A DNA stretch of 64,000 bases, taken from the NCBI GenBank assembly GCA_013398295.1, contig VZSF01001524.1, positions 533,384 through 597,383 of the forward strand, written 5' to 3'. Of the stretch, positions 52,501-58,070 are shown one piece after another. The notes below the pieces were generated by a model. That model saw nothing but the letters and a program-made list of their open reading frames with translations. It did not search any database and was not told where the DNA came from. Positions within the stretch are counted from its first letter, which is position 1. The number at the start of each line of letters is the position of its first letter. Made by a program: the position numbers and the translations under genes. The stretch is from Chionis minor. Its lineage: Eukaryota > Chordata > Aves > Charadriiformes > Chionididae.

Positions 52501-53955
52501 GCGATTTCCAGCTCCTACCCCAGCCCTGCTCTGACCTTCCCTCTCCCTTCACAGCGTACGGCGTCTGCCGCCTGTTCTGCACCTTGAAAATTTTGCTGAT
52601 GACCAGTTCAGACCTTACGCATTTTAGCCAGATACAATTTCACTGATGTTTGTAATAGAGGAGACAGGTTTTAAAGCTGCCTAGGGGAGGGAGGTGAGGT
52701 GTCTTTAATTAGGAAGCCTGGAGAGCATAACCTGTGAGGCAGGTGTTTCGTCAGACGTCAGACGAAGCAAGGCACTGATGAGGAGGAGCTCTGACCTGCA
52801 AAGTGGCAATGGCTTCTTCACAAAAGGAGGCCCTTAGGAGAAGTGATTAGTTACTGCTATTTGAATATTAATTACTCCTAGCACAACACAAGCTTCTGTT
52901 TAAAGAGGGTGCTCTCTTCACAGTATGTAAACCAGCACAGGAAGCTTTGCAGGCTGCTCTGCGTGCTCCCCCCCGCCGCCCTCGCAGGTTCGGTGTTACT
53001 CATTTCAGGAGATCATTTTGGCATGTTTTTGAGCTTAGGAAAACGCCTTTTTTTTTTGGTCCCCTCCTGCCAGCCTCTTGATTTTACCTTCTGTGTGTGT
53101 TTGCTTGTTTCAGGCACTCAAGGAGTTGCGCCGCCCCCGCCAGCCCCTGTCGTTGGCTTGCAGACTCCATCCACCGGCCTCCTGGGTGCCCGGCCTGGCT
53201 TGATACCACTCCAGCGACCGCCGGGAATGCCGCCCCCTCCTCTGCAGCGGTTCCCCTTGATGCCACCGCGACACATGCCTCCCCACATGATGCACAGAGG
53301 GCCCCCACCGGGGCCAGGGGGCTTTGGGATGCCTCCCCCCCACGGAATGAAAACCCCCTTCCCGCCGCCGGGTCACTTTGTGAGACCCGGGGGGATGCCG
53401 GGAAGCGGGGGGCCGGGCGGACCCGAGGACAACAGAGATGGGAGGCAGTTTAGGAACGACAGGCAGACGTTCACACCTAACAGAGACCAGGAAAGGTATG
53501 GAAGGAGATCTTTTGGAAATCGGGTAGAGAACGACCGTGAGCGCTACGGTAACCGCAACGACGACCGAGATCACGAGCGACTTGGTAATCGTGACAGGCG
53601 AGACTGGGGACGAAGAAGTCCTGAGCGCGATAGACACAGAGACCTGGAGGACAGAAACAGGCGGTCCAGTGGCCATCGAGACAGGGAGAGAGATTCGAGA
53701 GATAGGGAGTCTCGCAGAGACAAGGAGGAAAACCGAGGCAAGGAAAAGCCGGAGATGACAGACAGGGCAGACGGCGACAAAAACCACGAATCGCATAGCG
53801 GCAAAATGGAAGACGCAGACATTGTTTCAGAACTTCCTGCGGGAGAGTCTGAATCTACAGGTGTAAAACCTGTGGAAGAGTTACCATCCGAGGCTACCTC
53901 ATCCGTGGAACAGGTGGAAAAGGATATGGGCTCAGTGGCAGAGGCTCCTCGCTAG
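19512..53955 (+). CDS. SCAF4: SCAF4, SR-related CTD-associated factor 4 (coding exons 2–20, spliced)
   Basis: SCAF4 is a nuclear protein that binds the phosphorylated C-terminal domain of RNA polymerase II and nascent RNA. With its paralogue SCAF8 it prevents use of early, intronic poly(A) sites, and it also aids termination. Nineteen exons were assembled by eye; all have AG acceptors and GT donors and every phase joins, giving 3,201 nt (1,066 codons plus stop). With the ten missing residues of exon 1 the protein would be about 1,076 aa, against about 1,147 in human as I remember it. Domains (numbering includes ten residues for exon 1): N-terminal CTD-interacting domain about 1–140; Q/P-rich linker 150–390; RS-rich segment about 400–470; RRM about 480–552, with RNP2 LWVGQL at 482–487 and RNP1-like GCAYIVMV at 516–523; proline-rich region about 600–900; and a C-terminal R/D/E-rich mixed-charge tail. 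The start codon is not visible. The reading frame is otherwise intact, so this is a functional gene and not a pseudogene. Confidence 0.97.
20229..20273 (+). CDS. SCAF4: SCAF4 exon 3 (CID)
   Basis: 45 nt, 15 codons (LYKHVVQIVEKFIKK). Acceptor TTCCAG, donor GTAAAA, phase 0 both sides. A helix of the CTD-interacting domain. Confidence 0.96.
21157..21318 (+). CDS. SCAF4: SCAF4 exon 4 (CID core)
   Basis: 162 nt, 54 codons, phase 0. It contains the conserved CID core with YVIDSIVRQSRHQFG, the helix that contacts the RNA polymerase II CTD in this family. Donor GTACAA. Confidence 0.97.
21447..21516. repeat. 35-bp tandem duplication, two copies (SCAF4 intron 4)
   Basis: Units 21,447–21,481 and 21,482–21,516 are adjacent and share about 31 of 35 positions. 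Intronic, with no coding consequence. Confidence 0.85.
23634..23769 (+). CDS. SCAF4: SCAF4 exon 5 (end of CID)
   Basis: 136 nt, enters in phase 0 and leaves one base over (joins G|GT to exon 6). It begins SKIVRVLNLWQKNGVF, the last CID helix, then passes into a Ser/Thr/Asn-rich linker. Donor GTATGA. Confidence 0.96.
26239..26378 (+). CDS. SCAF4: SCAF4 exon 6 (proline/glutamine linker)
   Basis: 140 nt. Begins GSPPPPAKVSS across the junction and ends TTQGQQ. Acceptor CTCTCAG, donor GTAACC. A low-complexity linker after the CID, without a globular fold. Confidence 0.95.
26976..27152 (+). CDS. SCAF4: SCAF4 exon 7 (glutamine-rich)
   Basis: 177 nt, 59 codons, phase 0 on both sides. A glutamine-rich segment starting LQQILQTFQQPQKPQ. 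Donor GTAAGT, a strong consensus. Confidence 0.95.
27506..27606 (+). CDS. SCAF4: SCAF4 exon 8 (acidic linker, short form)
   Basis: 101 nt, leaving two bases (TT) that complete Phe with exon 9. Encodes KLLDRFDYDDEPEAVEDS and then a short Ser/Pro stretch. Human carries a longer Ala/Pro/Thr-rich stretch here in the version I remember, so this exon or junction is about 20 codons shorter in this species. Confidence 0.95.
29290..29398 (+). CDS. SCAF4: SCAF4 exon 9
   Basis: 109 nt. It joins after two bases from exon 8 to give FGFPGEGIQQP and ends DPMRHQ in phase 0. The acceptor follows a purine-interrupted pyrimidine tract. Donor GTAACT. Confidence 0.93.
29749..29916 (+). CDS. SCAF4: SCAF4 exon 10 (proline-rich)
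   Basis: 168 nt, 56 codons, phase 0 on both sides. Begins VPLPPNGQMPGFGLLPTP; a proline/glutamine-rich low-complexity linker. Donor GTGAGG. Confidence 0.95.
31124..31209 (+). CDS. SCAF4: SCAF4 exon 11 (start of RS region)
   Basis: 86 nt from DMEVEQPP to the first RSRSRSAS residues, leaving two bases (AG). Start of the Arg/Ser-rich segment. Donor GTAAAT. Confidence 0.95.
32334..32372. repeat. Intronic inverted repeat (12-bp arms)
   Basis: TTTTGTAAAAGC at 32,334–32,345 and its exact reverse complement at 32,361–32,372, with a 15-base loop. A further direct copy of the left arm core follows near 32,376. It lies in SCAF4 intron 11 and could fold as a hairpin in RNA. Confidence 0.75.
32699..32889 (+). 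CDS. SCAF4: SCAF4 exon 12 (RS/basic region)
   Basis: 191 nt encoding the Arg/Ser-rich and then Arg/Glu-rich segment, from SPKRRRSRSGSRSRRSRHRR onward. It ends one base into a Val codon. The SR character gives the protein its name and suggests nuclear-speckle association. Donor GTAAGT. An overlapping longer frame in another phase is a codon-composition shadow. Confidence 0.95.
34712..34812 (+). CDS. SCAF4: SCAF4 exon 13 (RRM, RNP2)
   Basis: 101 nt, opening the RNA-recognition motif: TTLWVGQLDKRTTQQDV, with LWVGQL as RNP2. Acceptor TTGTAG, donor GTAAGT, ends in phase 0. Confidence 0.97.
35875..35988 (+). CDS. SCAF4: SCAF4 exon 14 (RRM, RNP1)
   Basis: 114 nt, 38 codons, phase 0. Begins MIPPRGCAYIVMVHRQDAYR, which carries the RNP1-like strand, and ends NQKSIK. 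A continuation of the RRM fold. Confidence 0.97.
36675..36831 (+). CDS. SCAF4: SCAF4 exon 15 (RRM end and conserved extension)
   Basis: 157 nt. Starts IAWALNKGIKPDYKQYWDVE, the last RRM strand plus the conserved extension shared with SCAF8, then ends one base over. Donor GTAAAA. Confidence 0.97.
38377..38531 (+). CDS. SCAF4: SCAF4 exon 16 (proline-rich)
   Basis: 155 nt. Joins as E|WKGIPKKSENEVAQNGG and then runs into alternating Pro/Val/Ile repeats. Ends in phase 0. Donor GTAAGA. Confidence 0.95.
40845..41161. repeat. Diverged direct repeat, copy 1 (possible old LTR)
   Basis: This segment aligns by eye with 43,185–43,498 in the same orientation, sharing blocks such as ctggccttgcaagg, ccagtag(c/t)ttctca and ggccag(g/a)gcct. 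Similarity is perhaps 70–75 percent. With the second copy it brackets about 2 kb, as the terminal repeats of an internally deleted LTR element would, but I see no clear TG…CA ends, primer-binding site or polypurine tract. Confidence 0.55.
41403..41698 (-). other. Antisense open stretch inside repeat-flanked block, unidentified
   Basis: About 98 codons without a stop on the − strand (ATG at 41,633; the frame is open upstream to about 41,700). The composition is Gln/Leu/Asp-rich with a predicted helical start and a Pro/Ala-rich middle, unlike the AT-driven frames elsewhere in the introns. It could be a remnant of a retroelement gene because it lies between two direct repeats. I do not recognise the family and assign no function. 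Confidence 0.25.
43185..43498. repeat. Diverged direct repeat, copy 2 (possible old LTR)
   Basis: Second copy of the repeat at 40,845–41,161. The alignment ends at about the same internal point on both sides (cctaatcagcacg here, cctggtcagcagc there). Divergence implies an old event if the two are an LTR pair. Confidence 0.55.
44489..44651 (+). CDS. SCAF4: SCAF4 exon 17 (polyproline)
   Basis: 163 nt. Begins VPPHPSGPPVVGALQPPAF, includes a run of six or more prolines, and leaves one base. Acceptor TTCTTAG, donor GTATAT. Proline-rich low-complexity region. Confidence 0.95.
44784..44864 (+). CDS. SCAF4: SCAF4 exon 18 (proline-rich)
   Basis: 81 nt, phase-preserving (one base in and one out). Encodes GFLPPGPPPPITPPVSVP and a short continuation. 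Being a multiple of three it could be skipped without a frameshift. Confidence 0.94.
44965..45153 (+). CDS. SCAF4: SCAF4 exon 19
   Basis: 189 nt, also a multiple of three. Ser/Thr/Asn-rich then Pro/Val-rich (…NPIPTVVSGSRGNAET…). Leaves one base (G) that pairs with GC of exon 20. Donor GTAAGT. Confidence 0.95.
45493..45508. repeat. Perfect 16-bp palindrome
   Basis: CATATGAGCTCATATG, identical to its own reverse complement, immediately left of a second, longer hairpin in SCAF4 intron 19. Confidence 0.9.
45512..45543. repeat. Perfect hairpin, 15-bp arms with 2-base loop
   Basis: TGAGTCTAAAACTCA at 45,512–45,526, a GT spacer, then the exact reverse complement at 45,529–45,543. Such a near-perfect short palindrome may extrude or be mutation-prone. 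No known element matches. Confidence 0.9.
46090..46106. repeat. Poly(A) run (17 A)
   Basis: Uninterrupted run of 17 adenines in SCAF4 intron 19. It might mark the tail of an old retroposed copy, but I recognise no source gene in the preceding few hundred bases. Confidence 0.8.
53114..53955 (+). CDS. SCAF4: SCAF4 exon 20, terminal coding exon
   Basis: 842 nt coding, 280 codons plus TAG at 53,953–53,955. It opens with a Pro/Gly/Met-rich segment (GTQGVAPPPPAPVVG…, MPPHMMHRGPPPGPGGFG), then a long Arg/Asp/Glu/Ser mixed-charge tail (NRVENDRERYGNRNDDRD…), and ends in an acidic stretch finishing SVAEAPR. Human has a polyglutamine/proline insertion of roughly 50 residues after GRQ that is absent here. 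The GC content is high in the first 350 bases. The acceptor is TTTCAG. Confidence 0.97.
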
Positions 53956-54297
53956 AGACTGGAAGTTGTCGAAAGACGACAGTGACATTTGTTGGAGTGT
54001 AGAGCTTTAGAGTTGTACAGTCTGCTGTATTATATTTGCTTCTGCTTATATCACAGCCCCTCAGTAGTCGGTGGGGAATTGTAAGCAATTTGATTGCTTC
54101 CCTTCTATTTAAAATAGCCACAACATAACATGAGATACTGAAGATATGAGTAAACTATTACCCATTTTTGCTGTAACTTTTTTAAAGTTTTGACTTTAAA
54201 AAGTTTACAAATCAGAAGTAGAAGTGCTTTCTATTTTTTTTTTAATTTAAGAAAAGGTAACGGTGAAAGCTCCTCAAAACAATAGGGATGTGTTTTT

Positions 54298-54303
54298 AAT
54301 AAA
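54298..54303 (+). terminator. SCAF4: Proximal poly(A) signal of SCAF4 (AATAAA)
   Basis: Canonical AATAAA 343 nt after the stop codon, followed within 30 nt by T/GT-rich sequence (taatgtgtgct), as expected for a cleavage site. Confidence 0.65.
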
Positions 54304-54636
54304 CTCTATTTTCGTAACAAACTTTAATGTGTGCTATTCTTCCTACGCTGCACTGAAGTGGAAAAGGAGTGTTCAACATCTTAAAGTTTGAACTGTTAAT
54401 GCTGTATTGGAGTCTAAATTAGACTGTTCTGTTTATATTTGTTAAAAGAAATACATCTGTTTGTGTAGCTATTCACAGAAGCAAATTTTTATTTGTAATA
54501 GTCATCTTGATTTTTAGATTGCTGCATTTTAATGATTACTTGACCACACTAGGTAAAAGTTAGAGGTTTTAAAATGTTAATTGAAGAGTTAACTGTTTAG
54601 TGTTTGCAATGCAATCAATTCTTTTTTTTTTCTTCT

Positions 54637-54654
54637 CCCCCCCCCCCCCCCCNC
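54637..54654. repeat. C16 homopolymer with an ambiguous base
   Basis: Sixteen C residues followed by N at 54,653 and another C, in the SCAF4 3' UTR. The homopolymer was evidently not resolved in the assembly, so the true length is unknown. Confidence 0.9.
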
Positions 54655-55565
54655 TGATTCTGTGGTAAATGTTGCCCTAATTAGGCTTTTTTTAAAAAAA
54701 AGTGGACACCTTCAGACAAACTTAGTCTGCTCTGCTTGTAATGTTATAAAATTACTGTGTGTGGCGGGCTAGGAAGCACACCAGTCCCGCATCTTTTGTA
54801 CTTGCTATTCATTGATGCTTTTTTTTTTTTTTTGGAAAGGGGGGGGAAAGAGAAATCAAAGACACCAAAACACACTATAAAATGCTAACCTATTTTTTTT
54901 AAAACGGGGCTGGGAAAAGGAAGGGAGGCGGGAGGGCGCGTGAGGATTTTTAAATGCTGCCTCTTCATTCACCCAAGTCCGGGCTGCTGCTGTTGTCTGT
55001 GTTAACCGTGTCGACCTCCTCTCATCCCGCAAGAGGTAGGTTTCAAACTTCGACCCACCCAAGAGTCGTACCCATCGGCCCGATGCACAAAGAGTGCGTT
55101 TTCTCCTGTTTGTCTTTAAGTTTTACCATCTTCTCTCCACATCACTGAAGTAGTTTGACAAGGGCAAATGGCAGTTCTTGGGGTGGGCCCTCCAGGCGCA
55201 GACAGCCCGCAGAGACGGCTGCCCCGCACCCTCTGCCCTGGAACGGGCTCGCCTGCCCCGCTCGGGTGGCATCAGGCCCTCGGTTAAAGCTTGTTAAAAC
55301 TCTGAGGCGTAGTGGGGAAACTCTATGAATCCTGTGCATATTTAATTTTTATTTGGTTTTTTTTCCTGCTTGGTACAGGTGTGTTCTGCTTTTAAAGTTG
55401 GGGTGTTTTTCCCTAAAAGTGAAGGGCAGCTGTTTTCTTACATCAGTACTTTTTTCATAGCTGCTCTGCGGCAGAGGGATTTTATTCTGGGGGAGGGAGG
55501 GGAAGCAAATGTGGAGTTACAGACTGGGGGAGAGGACATATATTTTTATGTTCTTGCAATAGCAG

Positions 55566-55571
55566 AATAAA
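55566..55571 (+). terminator. SCAF4: Distal poly(A) signal of SCAF4 (AATAAA)
   Basis: Canonical AATAAA 1.6 kb after the stop, with GT-rich downstream sequence. Probably a distal 3' end. Confidence 0.5.
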
Positions 55572-55894
55572 GCGAGAAAAAAACCTGTTTATATACTTGT
55601 AGTGAACTCAACTTCCATGTGTTAAAACTCGTGTCCTTAATGTTTGTTTCATGCTGGGCCAGTGGAACTAACTTTTTTCATAAAAAGCCAGACACTTATG
55701 TCTTACGTTTAAGACTTGTCTTAGTATAAAAACTGCCGTAATTCTGTAAGGAGGTGGGATTTTTTTTAATGAATACAATTTATTAAAGGATTTGAAGACA
55801 AGAATGAAAGACAGAAGGCCTATCTGTTCACACAAATGCCACCTCACGTTGTCTCCATTTCCCTTTCGAGGAAATCAAAATCAAAAAATCAAAA

Positions 55895-55900
55895 AATAAA
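55895..55900 (+). terminator. SCAF4: Most distal candidate poly(A) signal (AATAAA)
   Basis: AATAAA in an A-rich run. Weaker context than the two upstream signals because it may arise from low complexity. Confidence 0.35.
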
Positions 55901-57480
55901 CCTACTGGGAATGCATCCTCTTCACAGCATCACCGGTGTAACTGTATCCCGTCCTTCTACAAGTACCAAATTTCTGGCTTTAAAATAAGCCAGAAATTGT
56001 ACTGAAAGGTTAACGAGCCCGGTGTAAGCATCTGCTGCTGATAAAGAGCCTGCAGTGTTGGCTTTTAATACCTTGGTTATGGAGCCTACGCCTGCCAGTT
56101 ACAATGATGTGTCTGTACCTAAACTGAGCGTTATTTATACAGCCTCCTGTATAGCATTGATTTAAAGGCTAGCGTGCCCTCGGGCATTAACCCAACGCAA
56201 GAAAACAGGTTTGAAAGTCTAGATGTGCATACGCCAGGCTTTCAGAGGGGCGAGAAGTGAAGAGTAAGGGCTGGGAGGGGAGGCAAGCGACAGAGCTGTC
56301 AGAGCTCTTCTATTGCAGCTCCACCTACGGTTTTGCCCCCATAGGGAATGGGCAGCCAACGTAACCGTCCCCTGAACTTCCGGAGCACAAAGAGGTGATG
56401 GTGGTATTTGTGCGTGTTCAGTGTTGTGCGTCCCCCGACACCCAAGGAAGGAGCCAAAAGGTGCAGTCACTGTCTTAATTCTGCTGCAGCAGCTAAATCG
56501 CAGCCTACACTAACCCAGCGGAAGAGGTACAGGTGGGTAGAGGCTGTACGCACAACTGTTTGCCACCTGCAATGAATGGAAGTTTAAAGTGTTTTTACAG
56601 TACTCTTGCTATACTACCAAGAGCCATTCCGTCTGTAACATGCTACACTGCAATCTGGGTGTCTACAACTACAGCCACCTACTTCCATGAATATCTCTTA
56701 TGTACAAGATAAAGGAATGTTGATACAAGTCTTCATTAAAATTAATAATGTCCTCTATTAAAAGACTTGGAAATGTGTGTTTAAGAGGTACATACAAGAA
56801 AATAATGAAAGCTGGCACCAGCACACAGTGATTACACTGCTGAAAAGCTTTATGAAATTAAATATGGAACTTCTATCCTTTTTGAGGAAAGACCTATTGC
56901 ACACTAGACACTTCTGCATAGCTTGAAAAAAGGCCTTGTCTGTACCCAAACATCCAGATTTCCCCTGCACACCAGCCCGCAACAACCCAACCCACACAGC
57001 CAGAGGTGCAGATGAGGCACAAGACCCCACTCGTACATGCTTAAGGCATCTCCACCACTCACACATACACACTTTGTCACACGCAACTGTCACAAGCATT
57101 ACACACCATCACCTTTTACTACAAAGTGTTTCTGCAATACAGCAGTTGTGCTCAGGCACACAAAGCCCCTGGCTGTAACACACAGAGGGTGCCAGGCTGT
57201 TACCACCAAACATGGGATTCTGTCACAGAAAACACACAACAATGGGAGTAACCACAAACACACCAAGGGAGCCCAAGTCCTACGTTACTCCAGGGTTACT
57301 GGCTGGAGGCAACTTGTTCGATGCTGTTGCTGCCTCACAAATTAACTACTGACACTACAACATCCAGGCCTCCTTGTCCATGTTTGCAAGTCAGCAGGTA
57401 CAGGTCTGGTGTTTGGGTTTTTGTGTTCTTGGTGTTGGTTTTGGGGTTTTTTTTTTTTTTTATAGACAGCAAGACCAAGG
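55901..57480. other. Intergenic strip between convergent SCAF4 and SOD1
   Basis: About 1.6 kb between the last SCAF4 poly(A) candidate and the SOD1 poly(A) signal. It holds a 12-bp-arm hairpin at 55,969–55,998 and a long T run at 57,447–57,461. No coding sequence recognised. Confidence 0.6.
55969..55998. repeat. Inverted repeat, 12-bp arms with 6-base loop
   Basis: AATTTCTGGCTT at 55,969–55,980, loop TAAAAT, and the exact reverse complement at 55,987–55,998. It lies just beyond the last SCAF4 poly(A) candidate. A role in 3' end formation or termination is only conjecture. Confidence 0.8.
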
Positions 57481-57497
57481 TGTATTTGCCCAGCAAG

Positions 57498-57503
57498 TTT
57501 ATT
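57498..57503 (-). terminator. SOD1: SOD1 poly(A) signal (AATAAA on − strand)
   Basis: TTTATT on the + strand, so AATAAA in the SOD1 direction, 457 nt beyond the stop codon. A weaker ATTAAA lies closer, at 57,776–57,781. Both could be used, giving 3' UTRs of about 200 and 480 nt. Confidence 0.65.
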
Positions 57504-57775
57504 ACACAAATTTGAGACCTACAAATGCCACCACTTTGCCAGGAGGAATCTCTGATACATGCAGTGCCTACTGCTCTTTGGTGAGTAGTCTTGCCAAAGC
57601 TGCTAAGGCTAATCCTCCACATCACACTGTGTACCACAAGTTTGGGCTTTGAGGACGTGATCACTACTAAACATCTTCCATTACACAGAATGGGAGTTCC
57701 AGTTAGTGAAGATATACTTAATGGTTACAGCAGATGCTTTAGCAGAAGACTAGAGAGACATTCCATCAGGGTCAC

Positions 57776-57781
57776 TTTAAT
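57776..57781 (-). terminator. SOD1: SOD1 proximal poly(A) signal variant (ATTAAA)
   Basis: ATTAAA in the SOD1 direction, about 180 nt after the stop. This is the commonest natural variant of the signal. Use is inferred; multiple SOD1 mRNA ends are known in mammals. Confidence 0.45.
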
Positions 57782-57959
57782 TGCAATATACATCATACAA
57801 AATTAAGTCAGTCTTCACCAGTTTAAGTCATACTCAGAATGCAGAGTAGTAATGAAATTAAGTGATAAATCTTTTGCTTGCACAAGGAAGGACAAGTACA
57901 GCATTTGCAATGAAATACAGCCCACTTATCACTCATCTTAAACACTTCATGTACAATAC

Positions 57960-58070
57960 TTAGCTCTTCGCTATTCCAATTACACCACAAGCTAAACGAG
58001 GGCCAGCATTTCCAGTTAATTTGCTCTCATTATCTCCCCCTCTACCCAGGTCATCGCGTTTTTCATGGAC
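57960..58070 (-). CDS. SOD1: SOD1 exon 5 (terminal coding)
   Basis: 111 nt, 36 codons plus TAA. Begins with His120 in [12 protein letters not shown] (Val119 is the first codon) and includes the electrostatic loop, Arg143 and Cys146. Ends GVIGIAKS. Acceptor TTCTAG. Confidence 0.97.
   Translation of the reverse strand, partial: VHEKRDDLGRGGDNESKLTGNAGPRLACGVIGIAKS

Larger units (their letters stand above)
45154..53113 (+). other. SCAF4: SCAF4 intron 19 (8 kb)
   Basis: The longest internal intron. It holds adjacent palindromes at 45,493–45,543, AT-rich direct repeats near 45,630–45,680, a 17-A run at 46,090–46,106 and several medium-length antisense open frames without recognisable domains (47,205–47,549, 47,753–48,007 and 49,891–50,394). 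The last 200 bases before exon 20 are open in frame but are intronic: a proper pyrimidine tract and CAG acceptor sit at 53,101–53,113. Confidence 0.65.
53956..55900 (+). other. SCAF4: SCAF4 3' UTR
   Basis: Sequence after the SCAF4 stop with three AATAAA signals (54,298, 55,566 and 55,895), AT-rich blocks, a C16 run with an N and a GC-richer patch at 54,900–55,300. Which end is used is not decidable from sequence. The 54,298 signal would give a short 3' UTR of about 370 nt and the distal ones 1.6–1.9 kb. Confidence 0.7.

Noticed and set aside
52909..53113. In-frame open extension upstream of SCAF4 exon 20 starting at an ATG
   Set aside because: A pyrimidine tract and CAG acceptor at 53,101–53,113 plus exact phase continuity with exon 19 show that this part is intron.
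53110..53796. 228-codon − strand frame
   Set aside because: It is the exact antisense shadow of the SCAF4 terminal exon, whose + strand frame is confirmed by homology.
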